From contig JALSKR010000176.1 in the NCBI GenBank assembly GCA_026988735.1, positions 1-13,491 of the forward strand: 13,491 bases of DNA. The letters are read 5' to 3'. This document shows positions 8,364 to 13,491 of this stretch, one piece after another. Both the position numbers and the translations under genes were made by a program. The stretch is from Sulfurimonas sp. (GTDB lineage Bacteria; Campylobacterota; Campylobacteria; Campylobacterales; Sulfurimonadaceae). The first letter of the stretch is position 1, and the number at the start of each line of letters is the position of its first letter. The notes under the pieces are model-generated. The model was given only the letters and a program-made list of their open reading frames with translations. It ran no database searches and was not told the DNA's origin.

Positions 8364-9086
8364 ATGAGAGTAACACTTGCACAAACTTCACCGAAGTTAA
8401 ACCGTACAAATATTGCCGAAGCGGTTGCCTGGATAAATGATGTCAAAGAGAGTTCAGATCTTATAGTCTTTCCTGAACTCTCTTTAAGTGGGTATTTGCT
8501 TCAGGATAAACTTTTTGAAGATGCCTATTTGCTTGATGAACTGAGTGTTTTTGAAGAATTGAGCAAAGATATTGACATTGTTGTCGGCGCAGCACTCAAA
8601 GACGGGAATGTTTTTAGAAATACAGCGCTGTACTATAGTGGCGGCAAACTTCTTTCTAAACACATAAAAGTACACCTGCCAAATTACGGCATGTTTGAAG
8701 AAGCACGTTATTTTGAAGGTGGGGATGGATTTGAATCCTTTGTTGCGGGAAGAAAAAAAGTTTCTATGCTTGTATGTGAAGATTTATGGCACAGCAGTGT
8801 GCATGAAGAGCTTGTCAGACTTAATCCGGATTTGATTATTGTCCTTGTAGCATCTCCGGCTCGTGGATTTAATGAAAAATCTTTGGATATCCAGGACACA
8901 TGGTATGAAATTATCAGCACTGTTGCAAAAGAGTGCAGTGCAGAGCTTCTTTTTGTAAATCGTGTGGGATTTGAAGACGGACTTGGTTTTTGGGGCGGAA
9001 GCTGTATTGTTCAAAAAGACGGCAACAGAGTGCATCAGTTGCCACTGTTTCAAAAATCAGTACAGACATTTACAATCGAGGAATAG
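8364..9086 (+). CDS. carbon-nitrogen hydrolase resembling the NAD+ synthetase glutaminase domain
   Basis: This 240-residue protein belongs to the nitrilase/C-N hydrolase superfamily. The Glu-Lys-Cys triad is visible as E38 (FPELSLSGY), K102 (KVHLPNYGMFEEARYF) and C138 (LVCEDLW). The motifs PELSLSGY, LPNYGMFEEARYF and CEDLW are closest, from memory, to the N-terminal glutaminase domain of glutamine-dependent NAD+ synthetase (NadE), yet no synthetase domain follows: the protein simply ends. It could release ammonia from glutamine for a separate NadE, or act on another amide; the substrate cannot be read from sequence. It starts at ATG 8364, one base after the fabD stop, with GAGGAA at 8345-8350 somewhat far upstream. 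It lies between fabD and mtnN, where I recall no such gene in C. jejuni. Confidence 0.85.
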   Translation: MRVTLAQTSPKLNRTNIAEAVAWINDVKESSDLIVFPELSLSGYLLQDKLFEDAYLLDELSVFEELSKDIDIVVGAALKDGNVFRNTALYYSGGKLLSKHIKVHLPNYGMFEEARYFEGGDGFESFVAGRKKVSMLVCEDLWHSSVHEELVRLNPDLIIVLVASPARGFNEKSLDIQDTWYEIISTVAKECSAELLFVNRVGFEDGLGFWGGSCIVQKDGNRVHQLPLFQKSVQTFTIEE

Positions 9087-9088
9087 AT

Positions 9089-9781
9089 ATGAAAATAGCA
9101 ATAATGGGTGCAATGCCTGAAGAGATCGCACCGATTTTAGAAAAAGTCGGTGAATATAAAACAACAAAATATGCAGGTAATATTTATTACGAAGCAAAAT
9201 ATAATGGTGTTGATCTGGTTATTGCCTACTCGAAGATAGGAAAAGTTTTTTCAACATTGACGGCAACAACCATGTGTGAACATTTTGGTGCAAAAAAACT
9301 TTTGTTTTCCGGAGTTGCAGGTGCAATATCTGAAAAACTCAAAGTAGGTGACTTGATTGTTGCGACAAAACTTGCCCAGCATGATTTGGATATTACAGCC
9401 TTCGGACATCCGTTTGGATATGTACCTGAAGGTGCTGTGTATGTTGAAGCAGACAAAGAACTTATAGATCTTTCAAAAGAGGTTGCAAAAGAGATGGGCA
9501 AATCAGTGCAAGAGGGTATTATTGCTACGGGTGATCAGTTTGTAGCCGATGAAAAAAGAAAAAACTGGATTGGTGAAAAATTTGGTGCGGATGCACTGGA
9601 GATGGAAGGGGCAAGTGTTGCTGTTGTATGTGATGCTTTGGATGTGCCCTTTTTCATTCTTCGTGCAATAAGTGATGCGGCAGACATGGATGCGAGTTTT
9701 TCTTTTGATGAATTTTTAGAAACCAGTGCTGTGGAATCTGCTGAATTTATTATGAAAATGGTTGATAAACTTGTCGATTAG
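9089..9781 (+). CDS. mtnN: 5'-methylthioadenosine/S-adenosylhomocysteine nucleosidase (MTAN/Pfs)
   Basis: This 230-residue enzyme cleaves the N-glycosidic bond of methylthioadenosine and S-adenosylhomocysteine to release adenine. Catalytic and binding residues are in place: E12 in GAMPEEIAPI, the EMEGA motif (E171-E173) and D196 in AISDAAD. In Campylobacterota the same enzyme also hydrolyses 6-amino-6-deoxyfutalosine in menaquinone synthesis, so it may be needed for respiration. The start is ATG 9089: it has GAGGAA at 9078-9083 with five-base spacing and gives the family length. A longer in-frame start at 8990 would add 33 unrelated residues inside the upstream gene. The gene lies 2 bases after the hydrolase and overlaps the proposed ttcA start. 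Confidence 0.96.
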   Translation: MKIAIMGAMPEEIAPILEKVGEYKTTKYAGNIYYEAKYNGVDLVIAYSKIGKVFSTLTATTMCEHFGAKKLLFSGVAGAISEKLKVGDLIVATKLAQHDLDITAFGHPFGYVPEGAVYVEADKELIDLSKEVAKEMGKSVQEGIIATGDQFVADEKRKNWIGEKFGADALEMEGASVAVVCDALDVPFFILRAISDAADMDASFSFDEFLETSAVESAEFIMKMVDKLVD

Positions 9782-10520
9782 ACTTTCTAAAAAAATTATG
9801 TCAAAACTCGGCAAAACAAATGCCGAATTTAAACTGATAGAAGAGGGTGACAAGATTCTTGTGGGTCTGAGTGGCGGAAAAGACTCCCTGACGATGATTC
9901 ATGCCATGAAAGAACAACAGCGTCGTGCTCCTTTTGACTTTGAATTTATTGCTGTGACAGTAAGCTACGGGATGGGTGAGAATTTTGACAAACTCTCTGC
10001 GCATTGCAGGGAGCATGGTATAAAACATATAATAAAGGATACCCAAACCTATGAACTTGCAAAAGAAAAAATTCGCAAAAACTCATCATTTTGCAGTTTC
10101 TTTTCCCGTATGCGGCGAGGCTATCTCTACAGTGTTGCCAAAGAACTGGGATGTAACAAGGTTGCACTCGGGCATCATATGGATGATGCGGCAGAGAGTT
10201 TTTTTATGAATTTTATCTATAACGGGCAGATGCGAAGCCTTGCTCCAAAGTATACGGCCCAAAACGGACTTGTAGTCATTCGTCCTTTGATTCAGATGCG
10301 TGAACGTCAGCTTCGTGCCTTTGTAGAAGACAATGGCATTGAAGCCATAGGCGATGAAGCCTGTCCTGCTATGCGTTTTGATGTAAAGATGCCCTATGCA
10401 AGAGCACAGATGAAAGAGATGCTCTCATCAATGGAGAAAGAACATCCTCAGCTTTTTACTTCACTCAATGCCGCTTTTAAAAACATTTCGGTTGACAGCT
10501 TTTTTATGGTTGAGGAGTAG
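9762..10520 (+). CDS. ttcA: TtcA-like PP-loop ATPase (tRNA 2-thiocytidine family)
   Basis: This 252-residue protein is a PP-loop ATP pyrophosphatase of the TtcA group, whose founding member makes 2-thiocytidine at tRNA position 32 with a [4Fe-4S] cluster. The PP-loop SGGKDS is at residues 37-42, the RMRRG stretch at 116-120 and the family motif LGHHMDD at 136-142. Cysteines differ from the standard set: CSLCSR of E. coli is CSFFSR here (C111 kept, F114 in place of the second cysteine), and the later CNLC motif is CPAM (C201 kept). The start is uncertain: TTG 9762 and TTG 9771 keep the conserved LSKKI lead, while ATG 9798 would drop it. None has a strong Shine-Dalgarno. The 3' end overlaps the convergent RDD gene by 17 bases. 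Confidence 0.83.
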   Translation: MINLSIRLSKKIMSKLGKTNAEFKLIEEGDKILVGLSGGKDSLTMIHAMKEQQRRAPFDFEFIAVTVSYGMGENFDKLSAHCREHGIKHIIKDTQTYELAKEKIRKNSSFCSFFSRMRRGYLYSVAKELGCNKVALGHHMDDAAESFFMNFIYNGQMRSLAPKYTAQNGLVVIRPLIQMRERQLRAFVEDNGIEAIGDEACPAMRFDVKMPYARAQMKEMLSSMEKEHPQLFTSLNAAFKNISVDSFFMVEE

Positions 10521-11007
10521 AGTCCTCATCATAAATTACTATTGTGCCTGCAATCAAATCATGCAGCCCTCTTTTGTCTTTTCGAAAAGCCACCATCAAA
10601 AATCCGATGCCAAACAACAGTAGTGAGGGAATATAGGCCAAAGAACGCGTAATCGCCTGTTTGTTGTTTATGTCTTTACATGTAAAGGCGTCGACTATCT
10701 TTACATGTAGGAACTTTTTTCCGGGTGTTGCTCCGCGCCACTTTTCCCAAAAAAGAATTGTCACAAGCAAAACTGAAATCTCAAAAACAAATTCCCATGT
10801 AAAAGAGGTATGTGGCTGTTGGTCAAGTGCATGCATATTTCCGTTCATTGCCATTTGTATATTGTGTTGGTACTGTGCAAAATCAAACCAGTTGCCATCA
10901 CTTACAAAGTAGATAATAATACCCACAGGCAAAGCTAAAAAAAGAGTATCGAAAAATGAGGCAAAAAATCGTACCCAAAATCCTGCGTATCTAATATTTT
11001 TTTCCAT
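10504..11007 (-). CDS. RDD-family integral membrane protein
   Basis: This 167-residue inner-membrane protein has the RDD domain pattern. The first membrane segment carries R13 and D20 (VRFFASFFDTLFLALPVGIIIYF). A second hydrophobic segment lies at about 72-88, followed by the conserved loop GATPGKKFLHVKIVD (92-106). A third lies at about 124-141, and the closing motif GLHDLIAGTIVI includes D150. The function of the family is poorly defined; some members have been linked to ion or proton transport, but nothing here identifies a substrate. It is the only minus-strand gene, convergent with ttcA and divergent from the TonB-dependent receptor. It is probably transcribed alone, from a promoter in the 85-base gap at 11008-11092. 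Confidence 0.85.
   Translation of the reverse strand: MEKNIRYAGFWVRFFASFFDTLFLALPVGIIIYFVSDGNWFDFAQYQHNIQMAMNGNMHALDQQPHTSFTWEFVFEISVLLVTILFWEKWRGATPGKKFLHVKIVDAFTCKDINNKQAITRSLAYIPSLLLFGIGFLMVAFRKDKRGLHDLIAGTIVIYDEDSTPQP
10511..10528. terminator. hairpin at the ttcA / RDD convergent overlap
   Basis: A perfect 6-bp stem TGAGGA / TCCTCA with a 6-base loop spans the ttcA stop codon and lies close to the RDD stop codon on the other strand. Neither strand has a U-run after it, so it is not a classical intrinsic terminator. It could be a mild bidirectional transcription barrier or an RNA 3'-end stabiliser. Confidence 0.25.
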
Positions 11008-11092
11008 ACCCTAAAGATAGCGTAAAAACTCTTACTTAATACTAATGTAACACTCTTTTTATACACTTTTACATATTTTGTAGGAGAAATAA
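11008..11092. promoter_or_regulatory. divergent promoter region between RDD gene and TonB-dependent receptor
   Basis: This 85-base gap must drive both flanking genes. For the receptor, TATACA at 11060-11065 is a reasonable -10 and AGGAGA at 11082-11087 is a strong ribosome site five bases before ATG 11093. For the RDD gene, TATTAA read on the minus strand (11041-11036) is a weaker -10 candidate. An imperfect dyad, TTACTTAATACTAATGTAA (11032-11050), with matching TTAC/GTAA ends, covers the receptor's -35 region and could be a repressor site. It does not look like a classical Fur box. Confidence 0.4.
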
Positions 11093-13144
11093 ATGAATAA
11101 GAAAATTTTACTTTTATCTTTGTCTGCCTCTTTTGCGCTGGCAGAGGGTGTTATAGAAATCACTCCTGTCAGTGTGACTGCAACAGGTGTAAAAGAGAGT
11201 GTTTTACAGCAACCGCTCAGTATAGGTACCAAAGGGAAAAAAGAGATAGAACTTGATCAGGTTATATTTCAAAAAGATCTGCTCAACTCTCTTTCAGGTG
11301 TTCGTATTGAGCAAACCGGTTCTGTTATAGGTCATATGACATCCATTCGTATGCCTATCAATACGGGACCCTATTATCTCTTTATGCAGGACGGAATTCC
11401 CGTACAGTCAAGTGGTTTTTTCAATCATAACGGGCTTGCCTATACAACCTTTCAGACTGCATCTTCTGTTGAAGTAATCAAAGGAGCGGGAACGGCTCTG
11501 TATGGATCAGATGCAATTGCAGCTACTATCAATGTGGAGTCACTGCAAAAACCATCAAAAGAACAGGTTGTTATACTTAAAGGTATGGGCGGAAGTTACG
11601 GGTATGGAATGGGGAGCGCTGAAGTAAGTGATACTATAGACAAAAACAGCGGATACCGTGCAAATGTCTCTTATATGCACAGTGACGGATGGCGTGAACA
11701 TACAAAAACTGACAGAATTGAATCTAATATTCGTTATGACCAAACATTGAATGATGATAATGATATAAAAATAATCGCAAATTTTTCTAAAACAGAGGCC
11801 CAGCAGGCTGACAGCTTTAATGATTATGCAAATATTACAAACGGTTCAAGGGCTGCGAGTGATGATGCTAATTATTTTACAGCCTTGGACAAAACAGATG
11901 TGAAGAGAAAATTTGACTATGCAAGGGTCAGTATTGAACTGAACAATTATACGTATAATGATTTGGAAATTTCTCTGATTCCGTATCTGCGTTACAACAG
12001 AAACAGATATGTCGCGACCTGGGAAACAAATCTTCCAAGCAATGACAATAAGATTTATACCTTTGGTCTGCAACAGAGAAATACGTATGAAAAAGGATGG
12101 GGGAAAATAGTTTTTGGCTTTGATGCGGAATATACACAGTCTTCTTTAAAATATAATCAGGATTTTGATATTACAACGACAGGGTGGGGTGGTGCAACAT
12201 ATCTTGCCGGGCCCCTGTATGATTATACGGTAAACTATTTTGCCATAGCCCCTTATATTCATACAGAATATAAACTTTTCAATAAACTTATTGTGAGTGC
12301 CGGCTTGCGATATGACTATAACAGTTACAGTTATGACAATAAACTCGCAGGTAACAGTTATGATGCGTCAGGCATATACTACAGACCTGCTGACAGGGAT
12401 GACAGTTATAATCATGTAAGTCCTAAGTTGGCTTTGAGTTATTTTCCGGTGAAGGATTTAAACCTTTATGTACGGTATGCAAATGGTTTCAGAATTCCAC
12501 AGGCAACACGCCTCTATTCTGTAAAGGCCGGATACGAACAGATAAATCTTGATCCCGAAACATCAAATACCTATGAGGTAGGATTGAAAAAATCTTTTTC
12601 CAAAAAGAGATCTTTTGAATTGGCAGTCTATTATATGACTATAGATGACACCATCATACGAGATAGAAATACCGGCGGTTACCGAAATGGTGGCAGTTCC
12701 ATACACAAAGGGATAGAAGTGACACTCAAAGAGGAGATATCTCGGGAGTTGGAGATGGCTGTTGCATACACATACACAAAACATAATTATGACAATGATC
12801 CTGTCCTGGGTAACAATGAAATGGCGGGAGCACCGAATAATATAGCAAATGTGCGTCTTTTTTATATGCCGGACTCTCTTAAAGGATGTACTCTTCAAGG
12901 CGAATGGCAATATGTCGGTTCTTATTGGATGGATGATGCGCATACGGTTGACAGGTATGACGGATACAGTATTGCTAATATAAAAATGAACTATAAATAT
13001 TCAAAAAGTATAAGAGTTTTTGCAAAAATTACCAATATTACAGACAAAAGATATGCTGTGAATGCTCGTTATGCCTATGGAAGAGAAGATTATACACCCG
13101 GTGATCCAAGACAGTTTTATGCGGGTTTAGAGTATAAATGGTAA
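11093..13144 (+). CDS. TonB-dependent outer-membrane receptor
   Basis: This 683-residue protein is a TonB-dependent transporter that imports a scarce compound across the outer membrane. A signal peptide is visible (MNKKILLLSLSASFALA, cleavage after about residue 17). The mature N-terminus carries a TonB-box-like stretch EITPVSVTATG (about 21-31), then a plug domain to about residue 151 ending in VEVIKGAGTALYGSDAIAATINV. The rest is a 22-strand-type barrel rich in alternating aromatic strands, with late motifs LYVRYANGFRIPQATRLY and LDPETSNTYEVGLKKSF. It ends in YAGLEYKW, so the terminal aromatic is Trp rather than Phe. There is no N-terminal signalling domain, so no FecA-style sigma control. 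The substrate is not readable; an iron or other metal complex is suggested only by the PepSY gene downstream, which overlaps by 7 bases. Confidence 0.94.
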   Translation: MNKKILLLSLSASFALAEGVIEITPVSVTATGVKESVLQQPLSIGTKGKKEIELDQVIFQKDLLNSLSGVRIEQTGSVIGHMTSIRMPINTGPYYLFMQDGIPVQSSGFFNHNGLAYTTFQTASSVEVIKGAGTALYGSDAIAATINVESLQKPSKEQVVILKGMGGSYGYGMGSAEVSDTIDKNSGYRANVSYMHSDGWREHTKTDRIESNIRYDQTLNDDNDIKIIANFSKTEAQQADSFNDYANITNGSRAASDDANYFTALDKTDVKRKFDYARVSIELNNYTYNDLEISLIPYLRYNRNRYVATWETNLPSNDNKIYTFGLQQRNTYEKGWGKIVFGFDAEYTQSSLKYNQDFDITTTGWGGATYLAGPLYDYTVNYFAIAPYIHTEYKLFNKLIVSAGLRYDYNSYSYDNKLAGNSYDASGIYYRPADRDDSYNHVSPKLALSYFPVKDLNLYVRYANGFRIPQATRLYSVKAGYEQINLDPETSNTYEVGLKKSFSKKRSFELAVYYMTIDDTIIRDRNTGGYRNGGSSIHKGIEVTLKEEISRELEMAVAYTYTKHNYDNDPVLGNNEMAGAPNNIANVRLFYMPDSLKGCTLQGEWQYVGSYWMDDAHTVDRYDGYSIANIKMNYKYSKSIRVFAKITNITDKRYAVNARYAYGREDYTPGDPRQFYAGLEYKW

Positions 13145-13491
13145 AAATTTATAAACTTCATAAAATTGTCGGATTGAGTTTTGCAGGAGTATTGGCTCTT
13201 TTGGCTTTTACAGGCTTTTTACTTGATCATGACAAATGGAGTTTTTTATACACGATAACTTTTAAGAGTGTGCCGCAAAAGAGTATAGAGGCAGACAGAA
13301 GACTTTTTGAAGCGTATTTTGTTGATAAAAAAAATCCGAATATTATTATTGCAGGTTCTAAACGGGGTATTTTTAAAAGTACAGATGCAGGGAAGCATTT
13401 TGAAAAAATCAGTTCCCTGCAGTGTAATGTGATAAGAGAACAAAAACATAAACTCTATCTGGCAACATCAAAAGGTGTCTATTGTTATGAT
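13138..13491 (+). CDS. PepSY-type membrane helix with Asp-box (BNR) propeller start, 3' end cut by window edge
   Basis: An open frame of 118 codons runs from ATG 13138 to the window end. The start overlaps the receptor stop as ATGGTAA, so the two genes form an operon and are probably co-translated. Residues 7-30 (LHKIVGLSFAGVLALLAFTGFLL) have the look of the PepSY-associated transmembrane helix: an LHK/LHR start, a glycine-containing hydrophobic run, TG, then a short DHDKW loop. After about residue 62 the protein changes character: NPNIIIAGSKRGIFKSTDAGKHFEKIS contains an Asp-box (S-x-D-x-G-x-x-F, 81-88), and KLYLATSKGVYCYD looks like the next blade strands. PepSY membrane proteins often accompany siderophore receptors, some as ferric reductases. 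Function here is unassigned, and the missing 3' part would decide it. Confidence 0.75.
   Translation, partial: MVKIYKLHKIVGLSFAGVLALLAFTGFLLDHDKWSFLYTITFKSVPQKSIEADRRLFEAYFVDKKNPNIIIAGSKRGIFKSTDAGKHFEKISSLQCNVIREQKHKLYLATSKGVYCYD

Noticed and set aside
8990..9088. A longer start for the MTAN gene, adding 33 residues.
   Set aside because: The added residues lie wholly inside the upstream hydrolase gene and are basic and unlike MTAN, while ATG 9089 has a well-spaced GAGGAA and begins with the family sequence MKIAIMGAMPEE.
13246..13449. A 67-codon minus-strand frame at the end of the window.
   Set aside because: It is antisense to the partial PepSY/Asp-box gene, whose frame has recognisable motifs and is coupled to the receptor.

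Overview
The window is chromosomal DNA of a Campylobacterota bacterium (formerly Epsilonproteobacteria), probably a Sulfurimonas/Sulfurovum-type organism. The DNA is AT-rich, the promoters have an extended -10 without a clear -35, and genes are tightly packed with short overlaps. The gene order ATP synthase beta-epsilon, ExbB/TolQ, ExbD/TolR, TonB/TolA, TolB, Pal, CpoB-like, SlyD, FabD, Pfs/MTAN, TtcA-like matches, from memory, the Campylobacter jejuni Cj0107-Cj0118 neighbourhood. The genus call is inference. I see no mobile elements, CRISPR arrays, tRNAs or rRNAs.

Layout. (1) 1-1598: the end of the F1 ATP synthase operon, atpD (5' end missing) and atpC. (2) 1606-6086: a complete Tol-Pal cell-envelope cluster (tolQ, tolR, tolA, tolB, pal, cpoB). 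It starts 7 bases after atpC with no visible terminator. A hairpin and a good extended -10 promoter sit between tolB and pal. (3) 6152-10520: a same-strand housekeeping run. It holds slyD with its own promoter, a shrunken sigma-54-activator-like regulator overlapping the slyD tail, fabD, a C-N hydrolase resembling the glutaminase domain of NAD+ synthetase, mtnN and a ttcA-like PP-loop gene. (4) 10504-11007: a minus-strand RDD membrane protein, convergent with and overlapping ttcA. (5) 11093-13491: a divergent pair, a TonB-dependent outer-membrane receptor and a protein cut by the window edge that joins a PepSY-type membrane helix to the start of an Asp-box (BNR) propeller.

How the genes work together. 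The ATP synthase and the TolQ-TolR motor both use the proton gradient. TolA, TolB, Pal and CpoB link that motor to outer-membrane and peptidoglycan constriction at division. FabD feeds fatty-acid synthesis. MTAN serves methyl-cycle salvage and, in this phylum, probably menaquinone synthesis by the aminofutalosine route. The receptor and the PepSY protein look like a small uptake module for a metal or metal complex.

Most of the window is well-known biology. The items most worth a second look are the partial PepSY/Asp-box protein, the sigma-54-activator-like protein that has lost the GAFTGA region, the stand-alone NadE-glutaminase-like hydrolase, and the TtcA-like protein lacking one of the usual cluster cysteines. 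I do not see a clear undescribed multi-gene system.
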